Source of the DNA: VXYK01 sp965214565
Lineage (GTDB): Bacteria > Actinomycetota > Acidimicrobiia > Acidimicrobiales > Aldehydirespiratoraceae
Direction of reading: 5' to 3'
Length of the DNA stretch: 64,000 nucleotides
NCBI GenBank assembly: GCA_965214565.1
Contig: OZ243951.1
Coordinates: 1,984,001 to 2,048,000, forward strand
Part shown: positions 8,252 to 17,339 of the stretch, piece after piece
How the letters are laid out: each line of letters opens with the position of its first letter
How positions within the stretch are numbered: the stretch's first letter is position 1
Notes under the pieces: model-generated
Told to the model about the DNA's origin: nothing
The model's input: only the letters and a program-made list of their open reading frames with translations
Database searches by the model: none
Made by a program: the position numbers and the translations under genes

Positions 8252-9750
8252 TCGTCCTCCCAGAACTCCGGCACCAGACCCCGGGCGGCCAGAACACGGC
8301 GAAACTCGAGCATCGCCGTGTAAGTGGGCAGGACATAGAGTCGCCCGTCGGGACCGCAGGCTTGCAGAGCCGTGTCGAACGCTGCGGCTGGTTCGGGCAC
8401 CACCGACAGGTCTGTTGGGTCCCTACCGGCGTAGCGAAACCGCAGGGCGAGGTCATGCGCTCGAGTGCCGCCCAAAATGAGCGACGCCAACCGGTCGCCT
8501 TCCAACAGGAGTTCGTAGTCCACATCCCAGATCCAGGAGACGTCCTGACCGTCGGCGGTGCGGTCGTTGAGCAGGATCAGCAGATGCAGCGGATGGCTCT
8601 CGTTCAACACCATGCGGATGTTCTCGTTGGCCCCAGCGGGGTTCTTTGCCAACAGCGTGGTTACGCGCCCCTCCCCCACGCGAATGTGCTCGGCACGCCC
8701 GAAAGCCGCGCCCCGCTTCCCCAGAGCGTCGGCGATGGTCTCGGGTGCCAGGCCGACCGCGAGCGCCGTTGCCGCCGCTGCAACCGCGTTGTAGGTGTTG
8801 GGCAGTCCGGGCAGACGCAGTGATACGTCCATGGATGTGTGGGTGGGACCGATGCGGGCCGCTGACGGAGTAGCGCTCGTGGATACGTCCATGGATGTGT
8901 GGGTGGGACTGTCGGCGCTGGAGATGGTCACCTGCTGGCCGTCCATGCCTTGGAACTCCACGTTCGTGACCCTCACCTCAGGTTGTGGCCGGGCGAGACC
9001 GCATAACGGGCACTCCCACTGTCCTAGGTGGCCGATGGTGACCAACCGATATTGCAGCGGAGCGTCGCAGCGACGGCAGTCGGTGTTGTCAGCAGCATGT
9101 GAGCGGTGCTCCCGCCCTACGAGCGGATCCTCGATCCCGTAGCAGACGGAATTGGGGTGTTCGGCACCGATCCCAGCCACCGCGGGATCATCCGCGTTGT
9201 AGACCAGGATCGTTTCGGGGTCCAGCCGGGCGACCACAGCTCGCCAACTCTGCGCCAGGTGCTCAAGCTCGCCGTAACGGTCGAGTTGATCGCGGAACAG
9301 GTTCATCAGGACCACGACTCTCGGACGGGTCTGTTTCACCAACGTTGGCAGCGCAGCCTCATCGACTTCGAACAGGGCGATGTCGGGCGCCTCAGCGTGG
9401 AGCAGGGCTGTCGCCACGCCTCGTTCCAGGTTGGAACCAGCGGTGTTGGCCACAACTCGGGCACCGGAGGCATCTAGAGCTGCACGAATGAGCCGAGCCG
9501 TAGTGGTCTTGCCGTTCGTGCCCGACAGCAGAATCACGCCGTCGGGAATTCCCGCTGCCATCTCCGCGGTGGCCCCGGGACGCAGGCGGTTGAGCAGCAG
9601 ACCCGGCAGCGTGGTCCCCCCGCCCCGACCGAGGCGACGCGACAGGCGACCGGCTGTGCGTGCCAGTGGTGCAACCAGCCAGCGGGGCAGCGACAGGCGG
9701 TTCATGGGGTGGGCATCAGTGCGCTCGGTCCAGCGGATCTGGGTGGTCAC
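8248..9750 (-). CDS. murT: Lipid II isoglutaminyl synthase, Mur ligase subunit MurT
   Basis: A Mur-ligase-like ATPase of up to 500 residues. The P-loop is ILLSGTNGKTTTARLIRAAL, then NLERGVATALL and a zinc-ribbon insertion with CRRC and CPLC pairs (about residues 206-240), and a C-terminal DUF1727-type domain ending in AMLEFRRVLAARGLVPEFWED. The start could be ATG 9750 or ATG 9705 (MNRLSLPRWL), which is the usual family beginning. Unusual is an insert after the zinc ribbon in which PTHTSMDVS occurs twice, from an exact 28-bp DNA repeat. Confidence 0.93.
   Translation of the reverse strand: MTTQIRWTERTDAHPMNRLSLPRWLVAPLARTAGRLSRRLGRGGGTTLPGLLLNRLRPGATAEMAAGIPDGVILLSGTNGKTTTARLIRAALDASGARVVANTAGSNLERGVATALLHAEAPDIALFEVDEAALPTLVKQTRPRVVVLMNLFRDQLDRYGELEHLAQSWRAVVARLDPETILVYNADDPAVAGIGAEHPNSVCYGIEDPLVGREHRSHAADNTDCRRCDAPLQYRLVTIGHLGQWECPLCGLARPQPEVRVTNVEFQGMDGQQVTISSADSPTHTSMDVSTSATPSAARIGPTHTSMDVSLRLPGLPNTYNAVAAAATALAVGLAPETIADALGKRGAAFGRAEHIRVGEGRVTTLLAKNPAGANENIRMVLNESHPLHLLILLNDRTADGQDVSWIWDVDYELLLEGDRLASLILGGTRAHDLALRFRYAGRDPTDLSVVPEPAAAFDTALQACGPDGRLYVLPTYTAMLEFRRVLAARGLVPEFWEDE
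8822..8909. repeat. Exact 28-bp repeat, 60 bp apart, inside murT
   Basis: Identical 28-bp copies lie at 8822-8849 and 8882-8909, spaced 60 bp (20 codons), so the reading frame is kept. They encode two PTHTSMDVS segments joined by a Thr/Ser/Ala-rich linker between the zinc ribbon and the central ligase domain of MurT. This looks like a recent in-frame duplication in a surface loop. Confidence 0.9.
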
Positions 9751-9914
9751 TGGGTCTATCGGCCACAGCAGTCCTTCGCGGGAGGTGGTCAGCAGCCGAA
9801 TCTATCGGCGTATCGGAGAGGCATTGCGGATCATCCGAGTCTGTTGGTGAAGCGGATAAAGTTGATCTCCGGGAGAATGTCCCAGAAGCGGAGAATCCGT
9901 GTCAGGAGCCGAAC

Positions 9915-11060
9915 ATGCCAGCTGGACGCACGGAGGAAGCCAACGGCGCGCTGCCTTCTCCGTTTCCTGAAGGTTGGTACTTCGTTGCGAGCCGTCGGTC
10001 CCTGGAGAAGACCAAGCTGATCCAGAAGACTTGGATGGGTGAGGACATCGTCGTCTGGTCTGATGAGAATGGGAGCGTTGGCGTAGCAGAGGCCTACTGC
10101 CCACACCTGGGCTCCAATCTGGGGCCGGCCGCCGGTGGGTGTGTACGCGACGGCCGACTCGTCTGTCCCTTCCATGGCTTTGAGTACGACGCCGACGGCT
10201 ACTGCGTTGCCACGCCATATGCTCCCGCGCCGTCCGACATGCGGCTGCGAATGTTCGAGACAACGGAGATGGTCGGTCTGATCTTTGCCTGGTGGGGGAT
10301 CGGGGGAAGGGCGCCGCAGTGGAGCCTCCCCGCAGAAACACCGGATCAGACAGGCTGGAGCAATACCCGCATCTGGACCCACCGCTTCCCGGGCCACCCC
10401 CAGGAGACGACGGAGAACGCAGTGGACATGGCCCACCTCCGTTACGTCCATGGCTATGACAGCGTGGGGCGCGTCGAAACAATAAAGATCGACGGCCCCC
10501 GTTTCGAGAGCAGCTTCGACTTCGCCACCACCCGGCGAATTGCCGGAGTCCCGTTGATCAGTCTTGATCTGACCGCACAGGCCGACATCTTCGGACTCGG
10601 CTATTCGTTTGTGGATGTGCGCGAGCACTCGATCGGATTTGATATCCGCCTCTGGATCATGGCGACGCCGGTGGACGGTACGAACATCGAGATGTCGGTC
10701 GCCTCACAGGTGCGAGAGATCCGAGATCCGAAGCGCTGGCTTCCTGGTCTGGGATTCCTCCCACGGAAACTGAGAGCGCCGATCATGAACAGGATCGTGC
10801 TGTATTTTCAAAGCCGCGACGTCTTGCAGGACGTAACCATATGGAGCCGGAAAAAGTCCCGGTTACAGCCGATCCTTTCACGCTCGGACGGCGAGATCAT
10901 GGCGTTCCGCCGCTACTGCGCGCAGTTCTACCCCGAGACGCCCGTGACGGTCGGTGACGGACACCGGTCAGCGACCACCCGGCGACCGACAGCGACGGAA
11001 CCACCACCCGCTCAGCCGACGACCCCGCGACCGCCCCCGACACAGCCGACAGCGATCTGA
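9915..11060 (+). CDS. Rieske [2Fe-2S] non-heme iron oxygenase
   Basis: A 381-residue ring-hydroxylating-type oxygenase. The Rieske cluster ligands are visible as AYCPHLGSNLG (Cys, His) and LVCPFHGFEYD (Cys, His). The mononuclear iron motif ENAVDMAHLRYVHG supplies the bridging Asp and two His. The overall layout is like KshA/Neverland-type steroid oxygenases. The start at ATG 9915 (MPAGRTEEANG) follows an AGGAG; upstream extension overlaps murT on the other strand. The last ~35 residues are Pro/Thr/Arg-rich. It is 12 bp from a FAD oxidoreductase and probably co-transcribed with it. No reductase partner is adjacent. A lipid or steroid-like substrate is inferred from family and context. Confidence 0.87.
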   Translation: MPAGRTEEANGALPSPFPEGWYFVASRRSLEKTKLIQKTWMGEDIVVWSDENGSVGVAEAYCPHLGSNLGPAAGGCVRDGRLVCPFHGFEYDADGYCVATPYAPAPSDMRLRMFETTEMVGLIFAWWGIGGRAPQWSLPAETPDQTGWSNTRIWTHRFPGHPQETTENAVDMAHLRYVHGYDSVGRVETIKIDGPRFESSFDFATTRRIAGVPLISLDLTAQADIFGLGYSFVDVREHSIGFDIRLWIMATPVDGTNIEMSVASQVREIRDPKRWLPGLGFLPRKLRAPIMNRIVLYFQSRDVLQDVTIWSRKKSRLQPILSRSDGEIMAFRRYCAQFYPETPVTVGDGHRSATTRRPTATEPPPAQPTTPRPPPTQPTAI

Positions 11061-11072
11061 GGAGCGCAGACA

Positions 11073-12461
11073 ATGGCAACGGACGACCCACAACAGGTGC
11101 CGCGCAGAATCGCGATCATTGGCGGCGGGGTCTCAGGGCTGGGTGCTGCATGGGCGCTGAACCACAGCCCCGAACGCTTCGACTTCCGGGTGTTCGAGGC
11201 GACAGAGCGAATCGGCGGCAACGCGATCACCGCCGACATGCCACAGGACGACGGCGGCTCGATCCCCTTCGATATCTCGGTCACCGCCTGCATCCCGTCG
11301 GTGTACCAGCACATTCTCTTGCTGTTGGACCGGTTCGACATCGACCTAGTCGAGACCAGGTTCAGCTACAGCGTCAAGTACGGCGGGCGGATCTACGCCC
11401 ACGACTTCGACTCCGAGATCCGCGAGCAGCTGCAGTCCGAGATCGCCAAGTTCCAACGAATGCTGGGGCGCCTCAAGAAGTTCGGCTGGTTGAGCCGGTC
11501 GCCGTCGAAGTTCCTCAACGCTCTCAACCCGTTCAACTACATCAGCATGGGAACGGTCCTGAACTGGGGCGGGTTCTCGGGAGACTTCAGGTACAAGATC
11601 CTCAAACCCATGTTCGTCAACTTCTTGATGGCGACGAACGTGTTCGACATGCCCGCGGCCCTGTTCGCGCGCTACCTGGAGTTCTTCGACATCGAGGCTG
11701 CGACGCCGATGCAGACCTGGGACCAGGGGACGAGGCGCATCTATGAGAACCTCTCGGCCGGCTATCAAGACAAGATCTACCTGAACCGTCCTGTCGAGAA
11801 GGTGTACCGCTCACCCTCGGAGGTCGTGGTGCAGGACACTGCAGGCGTGCGTGAGACGTTCGACGAGGTGATCTTCGCCTGCAACGCCAACCAGACGCTG
11901 ATGATGCTCGATCAGCCCACCCGCCTCGAGCGCCGGCTGCTCGCGTCGGTCCGCTACGAGAGCGAACTCCACAACCACACGATCGTCCACTCCGACGCCT
12001 CAGTGCTCCCCGACAACGAGGTCAAGCCCCTGACGACGCGCAGCAACCACATCGAACAGTACGGGACGAGACCGGACAACTACGAGATCACCTACATCAT
12101 GCACAACCAGCAGCCGTGGGCGAACCGGTCCGACAAACCGTGTCTGGTGACCTACAACCCGATCACCCCCATTGATAGCACCAAGATCGTCAAGAGGTGG
12201 TGGTTCCAACACATCGTGCATGATGTGCGCCATGTGGCGCTGACCGTCAACGCTTTCCGCTTCGTCCAGGGCAGGCACCGAACCTGGTACTGCGGCGCCC
12301 ACACGCTGATCAACAGCCAGGAGACCTGCCTCGTCACCGGGCTGGCCGCGGCACGACAGATCGGCGCGGACTATCCCTTCGATGATCCCGAAGCGACGCG
12401 GCTGTTCAACTACTACGGCAGCATTCTGCACGGCGGGCGGTTCCGGAAGGTGAAGCGCTGA
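11073..12461 (+). CDS. FAD-dependent oxidoreductase (COG2907-like, amine-oxidase fold)
   Basis: A 462-residue flavoprotein with a complete dinucleotide-binding motif, RIAIIGGGVSGLGAAWAL, followed by FRVFEATERIGGNA, which binds FAD ribose. Mid-protein it has IVHSDASVLPDNE, matching the 'H.DASLLP' element of the COG2907 predicted NAD/FAD-binding proteins, and near the end YCGAHTLINSQETCLVTGLAAA, the FAD-closing segment. Relatives occur with fatty-acid or isoprenoid modification genes. Here it follows the Rieske oxygenase at 12 bp, suggesting successive redox steps on one lipid. The gene ends directly in a 15-bp tandem repeat. Confidence 0.87.
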   Translation: MATDDPQQVPRRIAIIGGGVSGLGAAWALNHSPERFDFRVFEATERIGGNAITADMPQDDGGSIPFDISVTACIPSVYQHILLLLDRFDIDLVETRFSYSVKYGGRIYAHDFDSEIREQLQSEIAKFQRMLGRLKKFGWLSRSPSKFLNALNPFNYISMGTVLNWGGFSGDFRYKILKPMFVNFLMATNVFDMPAALFARYLEFFDIEAATPMQTWDQGTRRIYENLSAGYQDKIYLNRPVEKVYRSPSEVVVQDTAGVRETFDEVIFACNANQTLMMLDQPTRLERRLLASVRYESELHNHTIVHSDASVLPDNEVKPLTTRSNHIEQYGTRPDNYEITYIMHNQQPWANRSDKPCLVTYNPITPIDSTKIVKRWWFQHIVHDVRHVALTVNAFRFVQGRHRTWYCGAHTLINSQETCLVTGLAAARQIGADYPFDDPEATRLFNYYGSILHGGRFRKVKR

Positions 12462-12462
12462 C

Positions 12463-12590
12463 CACTGCGCTGGTAGACACTGCGCTGGTGGACACTGGGC
12501 CGGTAGACACTGGGCCGGCGGACACTGCGCTGGGAGACACTGGGCCGGCAGACACTGCGCCGGCAGACACTGCGCTGGTAGACACTGGGG
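12463..12590. repeat. 15-bp tandem repeat, eight and a half units
   Basis: Units of CACTGCGCTGGTAGA and variants (CACTGGGCCGGTAGA, CACTGCGCCGGCAGA) follow one another from 12463, one base after the stop of the FAD oxidoreductase, and end in a partial CACTGGGG. The array separates that gene from the RND exporter. It has no stop in some frames, but no start or ribosome site supports coding. Confidence 0.92.
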
Positions 12591-12651
12591 CTCCCAGCTG
12601 GCCGGTGGGCAATTCCCCGGCCTCGCAACCGGGAAGGTACAGTGACACGCC

Positions 12652-15156
12652 ATGACACGCGTGCTCGACAGGTTCAGCCAGCTGGTCACCTCTCGGCCGT
12701 GGATAACGGTCCTGGTGCTGCTGATGATCACCGTAGGTCTCGGAGCGGGGGCGTCACTGCGGGCGGAGCCGACTGAGGGGGCCTCACTGGAGTTCCTCCC
12801 CTCGGACAGCCCCTACCTCGCTGCGGTCGATGAACTCGACGAGTTCTTCGGCGAGGCCAGCGACATCAGTGTCGCGACTCTGGTGTTTCGCGGCGAGGCG
12901 TTCACCCCCGAGGGCCTGTCGCAGATGGACGCCCTGGTGGACGAGATCATCGATACCCCGGCCGTGGCGGAACTGCTGGCACCCCCAGACCCGATCGTCG
13001 CACCGTCTTTGCTGTTGGAGGCCTACGGCGGGGTCAGCGACTTCGGCTCGGTCACCCAGGCAGAGATCGACGCGGTCAGCGCCGTGCCGGAACTCGCAGG
13101 AGCATTCGCGGCCCTGTCGGGCGACGATGCCGACGGCACCTCGGTGACCGTGTCGACCATCCGCCTGCGCGACACCGGGGACGAGCGCACCGCCGCAGCG
13201 GAGCGGGCCGTCAACGACCTGGCACTCAGTTCGGCTGGTCCGCTGCGCGTCAGCAGCGTGTCGCCGATCGTGGTTGAGGACGAGTACAAGGAGGCCACCG
13301 AGTCGGGCATGGGGCCGTTGATCGGGTTGGCCCTGCTGTTGATCGCTGCGCTGATCCTGCTCTTCCTGCGCACAGGGTCGGATCTGTTGATCACGCTCAC
13401 CGGCCTGATCTTCTCGCTGACCTGGATCGTCGGTGCAGAGGGCTGGTTAGGACCCAACGGGCTCGGCTGGATCGGTCCGCCGAGTTCGCTCTCGGTGATG
13501 GTCCCGATCATCGTGATCAGCCTCACGGTTGACTACGCGATCCAGGCGGTGTCGCACTACCGCGAGCAACGAGGAGAAGGCGAGTCCGTCCTCGAAGCGG
13601 TTCGGATCGGACTGCGGCACGTAGCCGTCCCGCTGCTGTTGGCCGCTGTGACCACGATCGCCAGCTTCTTCTCCACGCTGTTCTCGCCGATAAGCGTGAT
13701 CCGCGACTTCGGCATAGTCGCTGGTCTGGGTGTGGGATTGAGCCTGATCGTGATGCTAACGCTGGTCCCGGCGGGGCGGACCATCGTCGACCGGCGACGC
13801 GAGGCGCGAGACAAGCTGAAGGCACCCCGGTTGGTGGCCAGCGCGCTGCCCGGCATCGAGCGTTCCGCTGAACTGCTCGGGGCGGCCGTGGCGCGCCGAC
13901 CCGCGCCCTACCTGCTCGCTGTGGTCGGCGTCACGGCCTGGTTCGGGTTCGCAACCACCGGCTTAAGCTCGGAGTTCAGCATCCGCGACATCCTGCCCCG
14001 CGACGGCAACGTGCTCAATGACATGGAGAGTCTCGACGAAGCGGTCGGTGGATCGACGGAGTTGGCAACAGTGCTGGTACGGGCTGAAGCCACTGAGACT
14101 CGAACACTGCTGAACGTGGCTGACCTGTCGGCTGCGTTCGCCGACGAACGGCGACGCCCGATCGCTGCTGCAGGCCCGATGGCCCCGACCTACGAAACGC
14201 TCCTGCGCGATTGGACCCATGACAGCGGCGAACCCGGCGACAACTACGACCAGGATCTGTCCGACCTCTTCGCGGAGGCCTCCGCGGGCGTACAACTCGA
14301 CTCGAAACTGATGCAGGAGTTCCTTGACAGGCTCGGCGAGAGGGATCCGTTGCTTGGGAGCATCCTCGTCAACGATCCCGACGGTGTCGACGCGATCCTG
14401 CTCCAGTTCCCCACCTACACCGACGATCCCGAGTCTGCGACCGTGCTCCAGCAGGAGATTGAGGCACTCTGGTCCGGCGACGACGATGCCATCACCGCGA
14501 CCGCGCTGAGCATCCTGTCGGTCACGATCAGGGACAATATCACCGCCGGTCAGACCGAGTCGATCGCCACCACCGTCGCGGTTGCTCTGGGCATCCTCAC
14601 CCTCTTCTTCTGGATGACGGTGCGTCGCCCGGTGCTCGGGTTCGTGGCGGTCGGGCCGATTGTGCTGGTCCTCATCTGGGTGCTGGGAACAATGGCGCTA
14701 CTCGACATTCCCTACTCGCTGATCACCTCGATCATCACCGCGCTCTCGATAGGCATCGGCGTGGACTACACCATCCACATGATCCATCGTTACCAGGAGG
14801 AGTTCGCCCGTGCACGCAACCCTGAGAAGGCGGCGGTTCGCACACTGGCCACGACGGGCTCGGCTCTGCTGGGCTCCGCGCTGACCACGGCGTTGGGGTT
14901 CGGTGTCCTGGTGTTCTCCCCGCTCGAGGGGATCCAGCAGTTCGGTGTCACCTCCGCGATCACGATCGGATATTCGTTGCTCGTCTCGATCCTGGTAGTG
15001 CCGCCTGCGATGACCGTCTGGGGTGCCTATGAGAACATGCGGCTGCGCTCAACGGTGCAGAGCTTGTGGGACGACCTCGATGTGGCGATCGACGACGTGC
15101 ACCGGCGTCACGAGGAGCAGGGGGCTTCAGAGGGCTCAGGAGCGTCAGCCGGATAG
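12652..15156 (+). CDS. RND/MMPL-family transporter (HAE3-like)
   Basis: An 834-residue protein with two repeated halves, each an N-terminal membrane helix (PWITVLVLLMITVGLGAGAS), a large extracytoplasmic loop and a five-helix bundle. The bundles contain VDYAIQAVSHYREQ (about residue 295) and VDYTIHMIHRYQEE (about residue 710), the GXXXDY-type segments that relay protons in RND pumps. Each bundle has a single sterol-sensing-like block. Actinobacterial MMPL members export lipids. It lies downstream of the Rieske and FAD genes across the tandem repeat and may move their product. A short acidic tail ends 4 bp from the convergent P450 gene. Confidence 0.9.
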   Translation: MTRVLDRFSQLVTSRPWITVLVLLMITVGLGAGASLRAEPTEGASLEFLPSDSPYLAAVDELDEFFGEASDISVATLVFRGEAFTPEGLSQMDALVDEIIDTPAVAELLAPPDPIVAPSLLLEAYGGVSDFGSVTQAEIDAVSAVPELAGAFAALSGDDADGTSVTVSTIRLRDTGDERTAAAERAVNDLALSSAGPLRVSSVSPIVVEDEYKEATESGMGPLIGLALLLIAALILLFLRTGSDLLITLTGLIFSLTWIVGAEGWLGPNGLGWIGPPSSLSVMVPIIVISLTVDYAIQAVSHYREQRGEGESVLEAVRIGLRHVAVPLLLAAVTTIASFFSTLFSPISVIRDFGIVAGLGVGLSLIVMLTLVPAGRTIVDRRREARDKLKAPRLVASALPGIERSAELLGAAVARRPAPYLLAVVGVTAWFGFATTGLSSEFSIRDILPRDGNVLNDMESLDEAVGGSTELATVLVRAEATETRTLLNVADLSAAFADERRRPIAAAGPMAPTYETLLRDWTHDSGEPGDNYDQDLSDLFAEASAGVQLDSKLMQEFLDRLGERDPLLGSILVNDPDGVDAILLQFPTYTDDPESATVLQQEIEALWSGDDDAITATALSILSVTIRDNITAGQTESIATTVAVALGILTLFFWMTVRRPVLGFVAVGPIVLVLIWVLGTMALLDIPYSLITSIITALSIGIGVDYTIHMIHRYQEEFARARNPEKAAVRTLATTGSALLGSALTTALGFGVLVFSPLEGIQQFGVTSAITIGYSLLVSILVVPPAMTVWGAYENMRLRSTVQSLWDDLDVAIDDVHRRHEEQGASEGSGASAG

Positions 15157-15160
15157 CCAG

Positions 15161-17188
15161 TCAGACGGGTATTTCGTTCCGTATCCCTTTAACAGCGAAC
15201 TTCAGTTTCTTGTTCGGGCACTGCGAAGGGAACGGGCTGACCTTGAGCTTGTAGTTCTTGGGGGCGATCTCCATATCGAAGTAGTGCGCCACCATCAAGA
15301 GGTTGATCGCCATGTGCAGTTCCGTCCAGCGCGCACCGAGACAGGTGTGCGTACCCAAACCGTACGGGGCGTACCCGGTGCCGAGATGTTCCTTGCGCGG
15401 CGCGGCGTAGCGGTCGATGTCGAACGTGAATGGATCTGGGAAGAGGTCGCTCATGTAGTGCGTCGCGGTCGTGGCGATGGTGACCCGCGCTCCCTCGGGC
15501 AGTTCGTAACCCTCGACCGTGACCGCATTCATCACGTTTCGAATGGACATCGGGACGATCGGATACATCCGCAGGACCTCCATGATGAAGCGGCGGGTGA
15601 TGTCGATCGACTGTCCGGTGATCATCTCGGCGTCGGGGTCGCCGTTGGCGAACAGCGCATCCGCTTCGGCACGGATCTTCTCATGGAACTCTGGTCGGGC
15701 AAGCATGGAGTAGATGACGAAGCTGAGTTCATCGCCCATGTACATGCTGGCGAGCAGTGGGGCTGAGAGCACAAAACGTAGATTCGACTCTGGGAGGAAC
15801 TGCCGGTCGGCAGAGTGCATGTTCAGCAGGTCATCGGCTAGATCGCGCGGACATCCAGCTCGCTGCGCGGGCGTGTGAACGTTCAGGACTCGTTCTACTA
15901 CCTCTTCGATCAGTTTCGCCCTGCGCCGCATGCCCGGAGTTTTCAACATGAATTTGGGCAAAGTCCTAGCAACATGCGTATGGAGCGCCCGAGCCTTGAA
16001 GGTACAGAGATCGTCGAGGATGTCTTGAGACTCGATGGACACAGAGAGCGGTGACATCGCCGAGTTGGCCAACTGCCGGCTCATGTCTACCGCTGGGAAC
16101 ACTTGTCCAGGTCCCCAAGTCGCCATGTGGTTCCGAGTGAGGGAGAGGCACTCGTCCAACTGGTCTTCCAGCCGCGAGCGAGAATAACCGGGCTGAACGG
16201 ACTTTCGATATCGGAAGTGGTCGGCACCGTCGAGTGCGGGCAATATCCCCGACCCTCCGTAGATCTTCTCGAAACTCTCCATATAGTCCCGGGCCCTCAG
16301 GTAGGTGCGGCCGTGACGGTGCACCCAGTGATTCGTCTCGGGGCCGACCAGGACGATCATGTTTTCTGAGAACGGGGGCCGGAGTTCGAACACCGGGCCG
16401 TATTCCTCGCCGAGTTGCGCGAAGAGCGCTGGAATGTTGCCGGTTTTGACGTGTTCGTTGCGCACCAGCTTCCGCAGTGGGACAACAGGGATCTTCTTGC
16501 TGAGGGTAGTTTTGCGGAACAACGGTCTGGCGATGTTCTCGTGGACGGCTTCGGCGATGGAACGGCCGATCAAGTCCATCTTGGTGACTCGCTCAACCCG
16601 AGCCTCAGACTCTTCATCGAGTTCGAAGATAAAGCGCAAGACATCGCAGGTGTCGATGAGGCAGATGATGATGATGTCCCTAGGGTCTGGGATCTCATCG
16701 CTGAAGATGGCTTTGCTGATCCTGGTCTTGACGAATTCAACGGCAGTGCCTACATCGGAACCTGCTTGGAAACCGGACCGCCAAGCGGTTTGGGCCAACG
16801 ACCAGAAGTCACCATCGTGATGTTGAAGGATGTTAAGGTTCACCAAGCGGTCCAGGGTCATGTCGATGATCGCATCGGCGTGGGGTGCGAGGTGCTCAAC
16901 CCAGTACTGGGCGTTGCGTCGGTCCGGTTCGGCTGCGATCGCTTGGAGGGTGGGGTCGAGGCAGGGGTCTCCCGTGGGGGTGTTGTCCAGGAGGATCAAG
17001 GATTCCATGTCTGTGTCGATGCGGCCCAGGAGGGACAATTCGGCGAGAGCGGAGCCGACGGCGGCGCAGTTCAGGTTCCACCCGGGTACTTGCCTGAAGT
17101 AGCCGCTCTCTTCGTTGAGGAGGGTTAGGACGAGTTCATCGGGGAGAGTCAACTGCTGGGTCTTGACCCCGTATCCGGCGCGTGTCAT
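15161..17188 (-). CDS. GPP34 domain-cytochrome P450 fusion protein
   Basis: A 675-residue two-domain protein. Residues ~8-215 match GPP34 (GOLPH3/Vps74): LTLPDELVLTLLNEESG, AAVGSALAELSLLGRI, LLDNTPTGDPCLDPTLQAIA, and DPRDIIIICLIDTCDVLRF. Residues ~232-675 are a cytochrome P450 with the K-helix ExxR in FIMEVLRMYP and the heme-thiolate loop PYGLGTHTCLG (Cys616). The I-helix reads YMGDELSF, lacking the usual Thr. GPP34 domains bind anionic lipid headgroups in eukaryotes, so the fusion could tether the P450 to membrane. The start ATG 17188 (MTRAGYGVKT) gives normal domain length; reading on to 17443 is unlikely. No ferredoxin gene is adjacent. It is convergent with the RND exporter. Confidence 0.88.
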   Translation of the reverse strand: MTRAGYGVKTQQLTLPDELVLTLLNEESGYFRQVPGWNLNCAAVGSALAELSLLGRIDTDMESLILLDNTPTGDPCLDPTLQAIAAEPDRRNAQYWVEHLAPHADAIIDMTLDRLVNLNILQHHDGDFWSLAQTAWRSGFQAGSDVGTAVEFVKTRISKAIFSDEIPDPRDIIIICLIDTCDVLRFIFELDEESEARVERVTKMDLIGRSIAEAVHENIARPLFRKTTLSKKIPVVPLRKLVRNEHVKTGNIPALFAQLGEEYGPVFELRPPFSENMIVLVGPETNHWVHRHGRTYLRARDYMESFEKIYGGSGILPALDGADHFRYRKSVQPGYSRSRLEDQLDECLSLTRNHMATWGPGQVFPAVDMSRQLANSAMSPLSVSIESQDILDDLCTFKARALHTHVARTLPKFMLKTPGMRRRAKLIEEVVERVLNVHTPAQRAGCPRDLADDLLNMHSADRQFLPESNLRFVLSAPLLASMYMGDELSFVIYSMLARPEFHEKIRAEADALFANGDPDAEMITGQSIDITRRFIMEVLRMYPIVPMSIRNVMNAVTVEGYELPEGARVTIATTATHYMSDLFPDPFTFDIDRYAAPRKEHLGTGYAPYGLGTHTCLGARWTELHMAINLLMVAHYFDMEIAPKNYKLKVSPFPSQCPNKKLKFAVKGIRNEIPV

Positions 17189-17313
17189 CGAATCTGCCTT
17201 CCGTGTCCTGTGCCGCGAACTATAGCCGTTACGTACAACTTGCGGCAACGCGCCGCTTTCCCGCCCCTTCACCGCCTCTTCAACGAATCTGCGCGGCGGT
17301 GAGTGGAGCTGTG

Positions 17314-17339
17314 TCATACACACTACAGTTATTGTATGA
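17314..17339 (+). promoter_or_regulatory. Putative operator overlapping the MazE-like start
   Basis: A perfect 7-bp inverted repeat TCATACA-N12-TGTATGA runs into the first codon of the ribbon-helix-helix gene. Autoregulated toxin-antitoxin promoters carry such palindromes. This one would block both promoter and ribosome access. Confidence 0.5.

Noticed and set aside
12000..12731. Minus-strand frame with CLPAQ-type repeats
   Set aside because: Arises from the 15-bp minisatellite plus antisense of the FAD gene; no real domain.
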